Positions 17,876 through 27,679 are shown, numbered from the stretch's first letter. The stretch is DNA of 50,428 nucleotides from Gammaproteobacteria bacterium (GCA_018827205.1 JAHJXZ010000026.1:1-50428); one strand, 5' to 3'. The notes: generated from the sequence alone by a model not told the origin. Program-made: numbers and translations.

Positions 17876-19121
17876 ACCGGCGCATCCAGTTTTTCCTCGG
17901 CGCGGGTCTGCTGCTGGTGCTCGGTCTGCTCGGCATTTATCTGCTGGGCAAGCTCACGCCTTATCAAGAGACGCTCGAACATGGCCCTGCCCCCGAGGCT
18001 CGCGCCAACCCTTATCTCGCTGCCGAGCACTTCCTGCGTAAGCAAGGCCTGCAGGTGCAACGCGCAGATGGCCTGGAGGTCATGAAAGACCTGCCGAGCG
18101 CCGGACAAACCCTGCTGCTGCTCGGTGACCGTAACCGCATGACACCCAAACAGGCCGAACGCCTGCTGGCCTGGACCGCCAAGGGCGGCCACCTGCTGTT
18201 TGTTGCCGAACGGCTGTGGGATGAAGAAGAAGGCAAAAGCGGCGATCTGCTGCTCGATAGCCTTGGCATCCAGCAATACGAGAGCGAAGAACTCGATGAG
18301 GACGCCAGCGAGGCGACGGATGAAGAAGCCTCTGCAGAGAGCGAGCGCGACGCCGAGCAACAAGCCGAGCCCATCCCGGATGAAGAAACCCCGGCATCTG
18401 CAGACGAAAACAACGCCTATCCGGAACTGACTCAGCTCTACCTGGAAAATGAAGAAGCGCCGGCCTACTTCAACTTCGATACCGACTTCCATCTCTACGA
18501 TTCCGAAAACCGCGCCCACGCCTGGGCCAACAGCGATGCGGCCACGCACTTGCTGCAGCTCTACCATGGCGATGGTTTGATCAGCGTGGTCAGCGACAGC
18601 TGGATCTGGCAAAACCAAAGCATCAGTGACTACGACAACGCTTGGCTGCTCTGGTACATGACCCAGGACAGCCAGGTGACTCTGCTCTACCGCGCCGACC
18701 GCGATGACCTGTTCAGCCAACTGCTCGAGCACTTCCCGCAGGCACTTGTCGCCCTGGCGCTGTTGCTGGTATTCGGTCTATGGCATCTGGGCATGCGCCA
18801 GGGGCCGCTGCTGTTGCCTGCCAGCCGCAATCGCCGACAACTGCAGGAACACCTGCGTGGCAGCGCCGACTTCCTCTTGCGCCACAACGGCCAGCACAGC
18901 CTGCTGCAAGGCTTGCAGCAGGACATTCAGCGCCGCGCCCGCCATCGCCACCCCGGTTTCGAACGCCTCGCGGTGGCCGAGCAATGGCAGATCCTTAGCC
19001 GTCTGACCCGCCAGCCTTCCAACGTTATCAGCCAAGCCATGCGACCGTTGCCCAAGCAGCGACTGGCCGCCGCCGACTTCACCCGCCAGGTCGCCAACCT
19101 GCAAACCCTCAGGAATGCCCT

Positions 19122-19125
<4 letters not shown>
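17872..19125 (+). CDS. DUF4350-domain protein with an acidic insert
   Basis: A 417-residue protein from ATG 17872, overlapping the previous stop. It has one N-terminal transmembrane helix (FFLGAGLLLVLGLLGIYLLG, residues 7-26) and a second near 285-305 (ALVALALLLVFGLWHLGM). Between them lies a DUF4350-type domain that includes ANPYLAAEHFLRKQG, TLLLLGDRNRMTPKQAERL and LLFVAERLWDEEEG. This domain is interrupted from about 141 to 183 by a strongly acidic stretch almost devoid of hydrophobic residues (runs of Asp, Glu, Ser, Ala). The segment after TM2 is basic and helical. DUF4350 resembles a GldG/ThuA-like periplasmic ligand domain, but its role is unknown. It sits directly before the MoxR ATPase gene. 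Confidence 0.82.
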
Positions 19126-20225
<1,100 letters not shown>

Positions 20226-20265
20226 CCCACCCATGGAAAAAGCCCGCAGTGCAAGGCGCAACGGC

Positions 20266-21597
20266 ATGAAACCCTCACGCACGCTACTGACGCTGCTGGC
20301 CGGACTGTTCGTCCTCGGCATAGCGCTGGGCATCTGCAGTGCGTTGGCCATCGCCGTGCCGCGCAGCTTCACCCCGATTTACTGGGGCCTGCTGCTGGTT
20401 CTGCTCGGTCTGACGCTGATCGACGCCCTGCTGCTGCGCCAAGTACCCTCGCCGCGCATCGAGCGCCAACTACCCGGTAATCTGCCGCTGGGACGCTGGA
20501 GCGAAGTGCGGCTAAATCTGCACCACAGCTACAACCGTGCGCTGCAGGTAGAGGTATTTGACCACCTTCCCGGTGACATGGCCTTCGAGCACCTGCCGCT
20601 CAAGGTTGACCTGCACCCCGGCGAACAGACCCAGGTCAGCTACCGCGTGCGCCCGCTACTGCGTGGGCATTTTCATTTCCCTCAGTGCGAAGTCAGCCTG
20701 CCCAGCCCCATGAGCCTGTGGTGCGCCCGCCGTTATCTACCAGTAGTCGGTGAGACTCGCGTCTACCCAGACTTCGCCCGTCTGTACGGCGCGCAATTGA
20801 TGGCCGTGGATGACTGGCTCAGCCAACTTGGCGTACGCCAGCAGCAACGCCGTGGCCTGGGCCAGGAGTTCCATCAGCTGCGTGAATTTCGCGACGGCGA
20901 CACCTTGCGGCAGATCGACTGGAAGGCCACCGCGCGCAAACGCACGCCAATTGCTCGCGAATACCAAGACGAACGCGACCAGCAGATCATCTTTTTACTC
21001 GACTGCGGCCGACGCATGCGCAGCCAGGATGGTGAGCTGTCGCACTTCGACCACGCCCTCAATGCCTGCCTGCTGCTCAGCTATGTAGCGCTGCGCCAGG
21101 GCGATGCTGTAGGCCTGTCGACCTTTGCCGGTGAGCAGAACCGCTTCCTTGCTCCGGTAAAAGGCCAGGCGCAGCTAAATGTGCTGCTCAACGCCCTGTA
21201 CGACCTGCGCAGCACCCAGCAACCCGCAGATTTCACTGCCGCAGTGGAAAACCTGCTCAGCCGCCAACGCCGCCGCGCCTTGGTGGTATTGGTGACCAAT
21301 CTGCGTGATGAGGATGATCAGGCGCTGCTCGGTGCGGTCAAACGCCTAAGCCGCCAACACCGCGTGCTGGTCGCCAGCCTGCGTGAGGAAGTGCTGGACA
21401 CCCTGCGCCACACACCGGTGCAAGACCTGTCCAGCGCCCTGGATTACTGCGGCACACTCGATTATCTGAATGCCCGCGCCGGCCTGCACGAACGCTTGAT
21501 AGCCAACAAGGTGCCGGTACTGGATGCGCGTCCTAGCGAGCTAGGGCCGCAGTTGGTGAGCAGTTATCTAGCCTGGAAAAAAGCCGGCGTACTGTAA
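20266..21597 (+). CDS. DUF58 (vWA-like) membrane-anchored protein
   Basis: I choose ATG 20266 (443 residues) because AGGCG precedes it and the protein then starts MKPSRTLLTLLAGLFVLGIA, a membrane anchor; upstream TTG and ATG codons lack a ribosome site. Two hydrophobic segments (about 6-30 and 36-55) precede a beta-rich domain. The DUF58 signature follows: EFRDGDTLRQIDWKATARKR near 208-226, then a vWA-like core starting IIFLLDCGRRMRS. The usual MIDAS Asp-x-Ser-x-Ser is replaced by Asp-Cys-Gly-Arg-Arg, so metal binding may be lost. Such proteins are MoxR partners. It is the last gene of the operon and its stop codon touches a MITE-like repeat. Confidence 0.9.
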   Translation: MKPSRTLLTLLAGLFVLGIALGICSALAIAVPRSFTPIYWGLLLVLLGLTLIDALLLRQVPSPRIERQLPGNLPLGRWSEVRLNLHHSYNRALQVEVFDHLPGDMAFEHLPLKVDLHPGEQTQVSYRVRPLLRGHFHFPQCEVSLPSPMSLWCARRYLPVVGETRVYPDFARLYGAQLMAVDDWLSQLGVRQQQRRGLGQEFHQLREFRDGDTLRQIDWKATARKRTPIAREYQDERDQQIIFLLDCGRRMRSQDGELSHFDHALNACLLLSYVALRQGDAVGLSTFAGEQNRFLAPVKGQAQLNVLLNALYDLRSTQQPADFTAAVENLLSRQRRRALVVLVTNLRDEDDQALLGAVKRLSRQHRVLVASLREEVLDTLRHTPVQDLSSALDYCGTLDYLNARAGLHERLIANKVPVLDARPSELGPQLVSSYLAWKKAGVL

Positions 21598-21793
21598 GAG
21601 TCCAGCCAGGATCTGCTGCGCGTCGGCCCTACTGCGTTAAAAACAGGCTCAGCAAGCCGCTGGCGGCTAACGCGCTTTAGCGCGACCCGAAGGGCGAGTG
21701 AAACGAGTTATGCTCATGTACAAAAGTACACTCCGCTTCCTCGCCGTTTTGACCAGCCGGAGGCTGTTACTACGTAGCGCCTTGCAGGACTCT
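21597..21793. mobile_element. MITE-like palindromic intergenic element
   Basis: This non-coding block of 197 bp fills most of the gap between the DUF58 and nitroreductase genes. Its ends are imperfect terminal inverted repeats: the left end AGAGTCCAGCCAGG (21597-21610) and the reverse complement of the right end, AGAGTCCTGCAAGG (21780-21793), agree at 12 of 14 bases. Inside are GCCGCTGGCGGC-, GCGCTTTAGCGC- and GGCGAG...CTCGCC-type palindromes, and a core of CTCATGTAC-AAAA-GTAC. It encodes no protein. I recall similar blocks between genes in other Pseudomonas, which suggests a dispersed element moved by a transposase in trans. No target duplication is obvious. Confidence 0.55.
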
Positions 21794-21830
21794 AGCTCGC
21801 GAGATCCGAAACTGTTTCGCGAGCAATAAC

Positions 21831-22568
21831 CTATAGCCACGTCACGTGCTGCTCCAACGGAAAACGCAGGCGCGGGTTATATACGCCCCTCTCGTCCTGC
21901 TTGCCCACCGCCAGCAACATGATCGGTAAAGCCTGGTGTGGGATATCGAGAGTCTTGCGCAGGCGCACTTCATCAAAGCCTTCCATCGGGCAAGTGGCAT
22001 AGCCATGACTCTGGAAGGCCAGCATCAGGTTCTGCGCCGCCAACGCCGTGGATTTCACCGCCCAGATACGCATCTGCGCGCGGCTGTTGGGCGCGCGCAT
22101 CAACGGCTTGCGCCAGGCCGCCACGCGCAGCAGTTGACGCTTGAATAACCCAAGCACGCCAAATGGCCCCTGGTTGTACTGAAAGGGTGCGGTCTTGTTG
22201 TAGAAGCTGCGAATCCGTGCAGGTACCTGCAGCTCCGGCCAGTAATCGATGATGTTCTGGCAAGCCTGTTTCCAGGTGTCCGGCCGCGCCAGCACGGCAA
22301 TAATCAGCGGCGCTTTGGCGGCGTTCTGGCTCATACACACCGGGTGCAACCGCGCCAACAACGCTGGGTCGCGAATTACCTGAAAGCTCCAGGGCTGCAG
22401 ATTGCAGGAGTTGGGCGCGAGTACCGCCAGCTCCAGGCAATCACGCACCACCTCATCAGGCACCGGTTCTGCGGTAAAGCGGCGAACCGCGCGGCGACTC
22501 TCGATCAACTCACGCAGCGCAGCAGGGGTGGCGGGGGAAATGGCAGTGTCAGCGGGAAACAGGCTCAT
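21831..22568 (-). CDS. Nitroreductase-family flavoprotein
   Basis: A member of the FMN-dependent nitroreductase fold, cytosolic, likely using NAD(P)H on quinones, nitro compounds or related substrates; the true substrate is unknown. The first in-frame ATG (22577) touches GAGG with no spacing, so I prefer ATG 22568, nine bases after GAGG, giving 245 residues starting MSLFPADTAISPATP. ESRRAVRRFTAEPVP carries the phosphate-binding arginines. LAVLAPNSCNLQPWSFQVI matches the FMN-binding motif, and ALAAQNLMLAFQSHGYATCPM is the conserved helix near the active site. A basic patch with aromatic residues (FYNKTAPFQYNQG to KRQLLRVAAWRKP) in the middle may shape the pocket. It is a single gene. Confidence 0.88.
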   Translation of the reverse strand: MSLFPADTAISPATPAALRELIESRRAVRRFTAEPVPDEVVRDCLELAVLAPNSCNLQPWSFQVIRDPALLARLHPVCMSQNAAKAPLIIAVLARPDTWKQACQNIIDYWPELQVPARIRSFYNKTAPFQYNQGPFGVLGLFKRQLLRVAAWRKPLMRAPNSRAQMRIWAVKSTALAAQNLMLAFQSHGYATCPMEGFDEVRLRKTLDIPHQALPIMLLAVGKQDERGVYNPRLRFPLEQHVTWL

Positions 22569-22664
22569 CGGGGACATCCTCGGCAGATCAGCCGATTAAG
22601 CCGCGATGCCTGGCTGCGAACAAGCCGTGTACCGGCTTAGTCCGCAGCCTTGGCGCAAATGACC

Positions 22665-23147
22665 TTAACCTAAAGCCTTTTCGATCGCCTGAATGATGCT
22701 GGGATCATCCGGTGTGGTACGCGGAGAGAAACGCGCCAGCACACGGCCGTCGTGACCGACGAGGAATTTCTCGAAATTCCAGGTGATATCGCCAGGAAAC
22801 TCAGCGCCCTCGCCCGCCAGCAGGCGGTACAGCGGATGGCGCTCCGGCCCGTTAACCTCAAGCTTGCTGCCCAAGGGGAAAGTCACGCCGTAGTTGAGGC
22901 TGCAAAACTCGCGAATGGCTTCTTCGCTGTCGGGCTCCTGCTCGGCAAACTGGTTGCACGGCAGGCCCAGTACGCTGAAACCCTGATCCTTGTACTGCTG
23001 ATAGAGCTTTTCCAGGCCGGCGTACTGTGGCGTCAGGCCACACTTGGAGGCCACGTTGACCACCAACACCACCTGCCCCTTGAAGGGTGCCAGCGGCAGT
23101 TCCTGGCCATCCAGTGCACGCAGGTTGAGGTCGTGAAAGGCACTCAT
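22665..23147 (-). CDS. Glutathione peroxidase (thiol peroxidase type, Cys form)
   Basis: From ATG 23147, which has AAGGAG six bases upstream, this is a 160-residue thioredoxin-fold peroxidase; the upstream 14 codons are not used. The active-site cysteine is Cys36 in NVASKCGLTPQY, encoded by an ordinary Cys codon rather than selenocysteine. Gln66 in LPCNQF and Trp123-Asn124 in ITWNFEKF complete the catalytic tetrad. A second cysteine at 64 and others could act as resolving cysteines, so thioredoxin may be the reductant. The expected role is reduction of hydrogen and organic peroxides. It lies downstream of slyD on the minus strand but behind that gene's terminator, so it has its own promoter. 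Confidence 0.93.
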   Translation of the reverse strand: MSAFHDLNLRALDGQELPLAPFKGQVVLVVNVASKCGLTPQYAGLEKLYQQYKDQGFSVLGLPCNQFAEQEPDSEEAIREFCSLNYGVTFPLGSKLEVNGPERHPLYRLLAGEGAEFPGDITWNFEKFLVGHDGRVLARFSPRTTPDDPSIIQAIEKALG

Positions 23148-23187
23148 GGGTAACTCCTTGAGAACACACAGATTACGTATGGCGGAC

Positions 23188-23217
23188 AAAAAAGGCGCCT
23201 ATCTGAAGGCGCCTTTC
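23188..23217 (-). terminator. Intrinsic terminator after slyD
   Basis: GGCGCC pairs with GGCGCC in a hairpin with flanking AAAGGCGCC/GGCGCCTTT arms (23191-23199 and 23208-23216). On the minus strand it is followed by a run of six T residues, fitting termination of the slyD transcript before the gpx gene. A weaker T-rich stretch follows on the plus strand. Confidence 0.9.
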
Positions 23218-23295
23218 TTCTTTTGCAGCTTAGCAGTCGAACCAGCGGTTGATACGACCATAAGTCGACTCGCGGCTCTGACGTAAGGCTAAAGC

Positions 23296-23781
23296 TTAGT
23301 GGTGATGACCACCTTCGCCATGGATATGACCATGCGCAACTTCTTCTTCGCTGGCATCACGCACGCTGACAACCTTGACCTTGAAGTGCAGGCGCTGGCC
23401 AGCCAGGGGGTGGTTGCCGTCAACGATCACATCATCGCCTTCCAATTCGCGGATGGTAACGATCTGCATGCCGCCGTCCGGGCCCGAGGCATGGAACTGC
23501 ATGCCGACTTCCAGCTCATCAACACCTTCGAACATCGAACGGTTGAGGGTGGCTACCAGCTCAGCGCTGTATTCGCCGTAGGCGTCTTCCGGCTCAACTG
23601 CAACGTCCAACTCGTCGCCAACCTGCTTGCCCAGCAGGGCTTTTTCCAGGCCGCCGATGATGTTGCCGGCACCGTGTAGATAAGCCAGCGGCGCGCCGCC
23701 TGCGGAACTGTCGATCACCTCACCGGCATCGTTAGTCAGGGTATAGTCGATGGAGACGGCCTTATTGGCGGCGATCAGCAT
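23296..23781 (-). CDS. slyD: FKBP-type peptidyl-prolyl isomerase SlyD
   Basis: A 161-residue isomerase/chaperone starting at ATG 23781 with AAGG upstream. The FKBP domain is split by an insert-in-flap (IF) chaperone domain. FKBP part: MLIAANKAVSIDYTL, AYLHGAGNIIGGLEKALLGK and VEPEDAYGEY. IF part: VTIRELEGDDVIVDGNHPLAGQ. The C-terminus is metal-binding and His-rich (HGHIHGEGGHHH), shorter than the E. coli tail. SlyD assists protein folding and nickel delivery to metalloenzymes. The gene is opposed at its 5' end by the DUF3565 gene, whose upstream open frame runs antisense across the slyD start. Confidence 0.92.
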   Translation of the reverse strand: MLIAANKAVSIDYTLTNDAGEVIDSSAGGAPLAYLHGAGNIIGGLEKALLGKQVGDELDVAVEPEDAYGEYSAELVATLNRSMFEGVDELEVGMQFHASGPDGGMQIVTIRELEGDDVIVDGNHPLAGQRLHFKVKVVSVRDASEEEVAHGHIHGEGGHHH

Positions 23782-23887
23782 GGGGCGAGACCTTTTGCTT
23801 GGAAATAAAGAGCGTGCAAGTTTACCCAAGGGCACGCGCGAAAGCGAACCGGACACAGACGGACGGCCAGGCGCGGCTTTAGTACGC

Positions 23888-24121
23888 GTGCTTGATTTTC
23901 GTCAGGATGAACACGGCCATTGGGTGGCAGTATTGTCCTGCGGCCATACTCAGCACCTGCGCCACCAGCCGCCCTGGCAGAATCGCGCCTGGGTGCTGGA
24001 TGCCGAGCAACGCCAGGCGCACGTGGGCGAACCTTTCCTGTGCGGCTGGTGCGCGGCTGAAAATGGCGCACGCGAGGCGATGACAGAGTGCCCGAACCAA
24101 GATTTGAACAAGGAGCGGTAA
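23888..24121 (+). CDS. DUF3565 protein, small Cys/His-rich
   Basis: A small protein (77 residues if GTG 23888 is the start). It contains LDFRQDEHGHWVAVLSCGHT, QHLRHQPPWQNR, WVLDAEQR and, further on, FLCGWC; this pattern is the DUF3565 family. The SCGH plus CGWC spacing suggests a small zinc-binding fold, which is inferred. The start is uncertain: the frame is open back to 23750 and ATG 23780 would overlap the slyD start codon on the other strand, which is unlikely; no clear ribosome site precedes GTG 23888. Its stop codon abuts the ackA ATG, and the ackA ribosome site (AAGGAG) lies within its last codons, so the two are coupled. Confidence 0.75.
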   Translation: MLDFRQDEHGHWVAVLSCGHTQHLRHQPPWQNRAWVLDAEQRQAHVGEPFLCGWCAAENGAREAMTECPNQDLNKER

Positions 24122-25309
24122 ATGCCCGCACGCAATATTCTGGTGATCAACTGCGGCAGTTCATCGATCAAGTTTGCCCTGATTAACGAAGACCAAGATG
24201 CCTTTATCCTCAGCGGCCTAGCCGAGCGCCTAGGCAGCCCCGATGCACAAGTCCTCTGGCAGCAAGGCGACAGTAAAGACAGCCTGATCCTGCCCCATGC
24301 CGACCACCGCGCCGCCCTCGCCCAGGTGTTGCCACTGGTGCAGGCCGCCGCTGGTGGCCAGTTGCACGGCATCGGCCATCGTGTGGTGCATGGCGGCGAA
24401 CACTTCACCGCAGCCTGTCGCCTGGATGCGCTGAGCCTCGCCGCGATTCGCGCCACTGCACCGTTGGCACCGCTGCATAACCCGGCCAACCTGCAGGGTA
24501 TCGAAGCGGCGATCAAGCTGTTCCCAACCCTGACCCAGGTGGCGGTATTCGATACTGCGTTTCACCAGACGCTGCCCGAACACGCCTACCGCTATGCTCT
24601 GCCCGACTCTCTGTACCGTGAGCACGGCGTACGCCGTTATGGCTTCCACGGCACCAGCCACCGTTTTGTTAGCCAGCGCGCGGCGGAAATGACCGGCCTG
24701 CCGATCAACGCCAGCAACTGGCTGGTGGCGCACCTGGGTAACGGCTGTTCAACCTGCGCCGTCGTCGATGGCCAAAGCCGCGACACCAGCATGGGTCTGA
24801 CGCCGCTGGAAGGCGTGGTGATGGGCACTCGCAGCGGTGACGTCGACCCCAATCTGCACAGCCACCTGGCACGCACCTTGGGCTGGAGCCTGGAACAGAT
24901 CGAAACCATGCTTAATAAAGACAGCGGCCTGCTGGGCCTGTCCGGCATGTCCAACGATATGCGTACCTTGGAACAGGCCCGCGAACAGGGCCATGCCGGC
25001 GCCACCCTGGCCATCGAGGTATTCTGCTATCGACTGGCCAAGTCCCTGGCTGCCATGAGCTGCGCCCTGCCGCAACTCGACGGGTTGATCTTCACCGGCG
25101 GCATTGGTGAGAACTCGGCGCTGATCCGCAGCAAGACCATCGCCCACCTGAAATTACTCAACCTGGCCCTCGACGACCCAGCCAACGCCCGCACCGTGCG
25201 CGGCGCTGCCGGCCCGATCCATGCCCAGGGCCACCCACGTGTGCTGGTCGTACCGACCAATGAAGAACGACAGATTGCCCTCGACACCCTGGCGCTACTC
25301 GAAGCCTGA
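24122..25309 (+). CDS. ackA: Acetate kinase
   Basis: A 395-residue enzyme that interconverts acetate and acetyl phosphate using ATP. ATG 24122 follows AAGGAG at ideal spacing. Motifs: [15 protein letters not shown] (N-terminal signature with the catalytic Asn), RVVHGGEHF (substrate Arg), [14 protein letters not shown] (with the catalytic Asp), [12 protein letters not shown] and [11 protein letters not shown] (nucleotide-binding loops), and [13 protein letters not shown]. These are in the normal order for ASKHA-fold acetate kinases. With pta, 27 bp downstream, it makes the reversible acetate-to-acetyl-CoA path and controls the acetyl phosphate pool. It is co-transcribed with the DUF3565 gene. 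Confidence 0.96.
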   Translation: MPARNILVINCGSSSIKFALINEDQDAFILSGLAERLGSPDAQVLWQQGDSKDSLILPHADHRAALAQVLPLVQAAAGGQLHGIGHRVVHGGEHFTAACRLDALSLAAIRATAPLAPLHNPANLQGIEAAIKLFPTLTQVAVFDTAFHQTLPEHAYRYALPDSLYREHGVRRYGFHGTSHRFVSQRAAEMTGLPINASNWLVAHLGNGCSTCAVVDGQSRDTSMGLTPLEGVVMGTRSGDVDPNLHSHLARTLGWSLEQIETMLNKDSGLLGLSGMSNDMRTLEQAREQGHAGATLAIEVFCYRLAKSLAAMSCALPQLDGLIFTGGIGENSALIRSKTIAHLKLLNLALDDPANARTVRGAAGPIHAQGHPRVLVVPTNEERQIALDTLALLEA

Positions 25310-25336
25310 TCGTCACCTGACTACTACGGAGCGCAA

Positions 25337-27430
25337 ATGCACACTTTCTTTATTGCCCCCACCGGTTTCGGTGTCGGCCTCACCTCAATCAGCCTGGGCC
25401 TGGTCGGCGCCCTGGAGCGGGCCGGCCTCAAGGTCGGCTTCTTCAAGCCCATCGCACAGCCACATCAGGGCGATATGGGACCGGAGCGCTCCAGCGAGCT
25501 GATCGCCCGCACCCATGGCCTGCACTCGCCAAAACCACTGGCCCTGGCACATGTCGAGCGTATGCTCGGCGACGGTCAACTGGACGAGTTACTGGAAGAA
25601 ATCATCAGCCTTTATCAGCAGGCCGCTGAAGGTAAAGACGTGGTAATCGTCGAGGGCATGGTGCCAACACGCCAGGCCAGCTACGCCGCACGGGTCAACT
25701 TTCACCTAGCCAAGAGCGTGGATGCCGAGGTGATTCTGGTCTCTGCGCCTGAGCAAGAAAGCCTCAGCGAATTGAGCGACCGGGTGGAGATCCAGGCCCA
25801 GCTGTTTGGCGGGCCAAAAGACGAGAAAGTGCTCGGGGTGATCCTCAACAAGGTGCGCAGCGACGATGGCACCGAAGCCTTCGCCACTCGCCTGAAAGAA
25901 CTTTCGCCGCTGCTCAAGGGCGATGACTTCCGCCTGCTCGGCTGCATTCCCTGGCAGGACGAGCTGAACGCGCCGCGCACCCGTGACATTGCCGATCTGC
26001 TCGGCGCACGGGTACTGAATGCTGGTGATTACGAACAGCGGCGCATGCTGAAGATCGTGCTCTGCGCCCGCGCGGTGGCCAACACCGTGCAACTGCTCAA
26101 GCCCGGCACCTTGGTCGTCACGCCAGGGGATCGCGACGACATCATCCTCGCCGCCAGCCTGGCCGCGATGAATGGCATGCCGTTGGCCGGCCTGCTGCTG
26201 TGCAGCGACTTCGCCCCCGACCCACGGATCATGGAGCTGTGCCGTGGCGCACTGCAGGGAGGCTTGCCGGTGATGACGGTGAGCACTGGCTCCTACGACA
26301 CGGCGACCAACCTCAACCGCCTGAACAAGGAAATCCCGGTAGACGACAAGGAGCGCGCGGAAACGGTCGCCGACTTCGTCGCCAGCCATATCGACCATGA
26401 ATGGCTGTTCGCCCGCTGCGGCACACCGCGCGAGCTGCGCATGTCGCCGCCGGCGTTCCGCTATCAGCTGGTGCAACGCGCCAAGGCGGCGAACAAGCGC
26501 ATCGTTCTACCGGAAGGCAGCGAACCGCGCACAGTGCAGGCCGCCGCCATCTGCCAGGCCCGTGGCATCGCCCGCTGTGTGCTGCTGGCCAAACCGGAGG
26601 ATGTTCACGCGGTGGCGCACGCCCACGGCATCGAATTACCGGAAGGGCTGGAAATCCTCGACCCGGACCTGATTCGCGAGCGCTATGTCGAGTCCATGGT
26701 CGAGCTGCGCAAAGGCAAAGGACTGAACGCACCGATGGCCGCCGCGCAACTGGAAGACACCGTGGTGCTGGGCACCATGATGCTTGCATTGGATGAAGTC
26801 GACGGGCTGGTGTCCGGGGCAATCAACACCACCGCCAACACCATTCGCCCGGCGCTGCAGCTGATCAAGACCGCGCCTGGCTACAAGCTGGTGTCGTCGG
26901 TGTTCTTTATGCTGCTGCCCGATCAGGTGCTGGTCTACGGCGACTGCGCGGTAAACCCAGACCCGAGCGCGGTGGAGCTGGCAGAAATCGCCATACAAAG
27001 TGCGGCCTCGGCCAGCGCCTTCGGCATCACCCCGCGGGTGGCGATGCTCAGCTACTCAACTGGGGACTCCGGCAGCGGTGAAGAAGTCGAGAAAGTTCGC
27101 CAGGCCACCCGCCTGGCGAAGGCCATTGATCCAGACCTGCTACTCGACGGCCCGCTGCAATACGATGCGGCGGCGATTGAAAGTGTCGGCCGGCAGAAAG
27201 CTCCCGGCAGCCCGGTCGCGGGCCGAGCCACAGTATTTATTTTCCCCGACCTGAATACCGGCAATACCACCTATAAAGCGGTACAACGCAGCGCCGATTG
27301 CGTCAGCGTCGGGCCGATGCTGCAGGGCCTGCGCAAACCGGTGAATGACCTGTCGCGCGGCGCGCTGGTCGATGACATCGTCTACACCATCGCCCTGACC
27401 GCGATCCAGGCCGCCAACCTGCCGCAGTAA
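25337..27430 (+). CDS. pta: Phosphate acetyltransferase (long form)
   Basis: A 697-residue enzyme that converts acetyl-CoA and phosphate to acetyl phosphate. The N-terminal part (1-220) has the degenerate P-loop-like IAPTGFGVGLTSISLG typical of long Pta proteins. A DRTGG domain follows (about 220-330: IVLCARAVANTVQLLKPG to TVSTGSYDTATNLNRL). The C-terminal catalytic domain begins near 375 (YQLVQRAKAANKRIVLPEGS) and contains SGAINTTANTIRPALQLI, FFMLLPDQVLVYGDCAVN, SYSTGDSGSGEEVEKV and DLNTGNTTYKAVQRSA. Length and order match E. coli Pta. GGAG precedes ATG 25337. Confidence 0.96.
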   Translation: MHTFFIAPTGFGVGLTSISLGLVGALERAGLKVGFFKPIAQPHQGDMGPERSSELIARTHGLHSPKPLALAHVERMLGDGQLDELLEEIISLYQQAAEGKDVVIVEGMVPTRQASYAARVNFHLAKSVDAEVILVSAPEQESLSELSDRVEIQAQLFGGPKDEKVLGVILNKVRSDDGTEAFATRLKELSPLLKGDDFRLLGCIPWQDELNAPRTRDIADLLGARVLNAGDYEQRRMLKIVLCARAVANTVQLLKPGTLVVTPGDRDDIILAASLAAMNGMPLAGLLLCSDFAPDPRIMELCRGALQGGLPVMTVSTGSYDTATNLNRLNKEIPVDDKERAETVADFVASHIDHEWLFARCGTPRELRMSPPAFRYQLVQRAKAANKRIVLPEGSEPRTVQAAAICQARGIARCVLLAKPEDVHAVAHAHGIELPEGLEILDPDLIRERYVESMVELRKGKGLNAPMAAAQLEDTVVLGTMMLALDEVDGLVSGAINTTANTIRPALQLIKTAPGYKLVSSVFFMLLPDQVLVYGDCAVNPDPSAVELAEIAIQSAASASAFGITPRVAMLSYSTGDSGSGEEVEKVRQATRLAKAIDPDLLLDGPLQYDAAAIESVGRQKAPGSPVAGRATVFIFPDLNTGNTTYKAVQRSADCVSVGPMLQGLRKPVNDLSRGALVDDIVYTIALTAIQAANLPQ

Positions 27431-27436
27431 TGCACA

Positions 27437-27464
27437 GCCAGGGCCGGCCTGAGGTCGCCCTGGC
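27437..27464 (+). terminator. Hairpin after pta
   Basis: GCCAGGGC (27437-27444) pairs with GCCCTGGC (27457-27464) across a 12-base loop just after the pta stop. The T-run is missing, so it may be a Rho-dependent or stabilising structure. A second inverted repeat (CGAAACGC/GCGTTTCG, 27499-27525) lies 35 bp further on. Confidence 0.45.
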
Positions 27465-27679
27465 CAGGCAAAAGTGCTAACAGGCTGGTAAAAATCCGCG
27501 AAACGCAGCGATCACCAGCGTTTCGAAAGGCTTGCAGTTCGATGCACAGGCGTTAACCTGTGCGCCGACCGATCTGTGGTGGAAAACCACAGGCATAGAT
27601 AAGTCGGGGCATCAGGCGGTGAGCACCTACGCCATAGTTCTCACCAGAACTACCCCATTTCTTGGAGGCACCTGCCCCA

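Noticed and set aside
17788..18732. Long minus-strand open frame opposite the DUF4350 gene.
   Set aside because: Produced by the Glu/Asp-rich coding sequence read in reverse; no start signal, no family resemblance.
21796..21823. CTCGCGA...TCGCGAG inverted repeat with an inner GAAAC-T-GTTTC, resembling a PsrA box, near the nitroreductase end.
   Set aside because: The spacer is one base, outside the N2-4 consensus, and it lies at the 3' end of a gene, not in a promoter. It is better read as a hairpin or part of the neighbouring repeat.
22665..23147. Glutathione peroxidase considered as a selenoprotein.
   Set aside because: The active-site codon reads as cysteine and no in-frame TGA interrupts the gene.
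27499..27525. CGAAACGC/GCGTTTCG inverted repeat before yihG considered as an operator.
   Set aside because: It has an 11-base loop and no second copy or known consensus; too little to call, noted only within the pta terminator entry.
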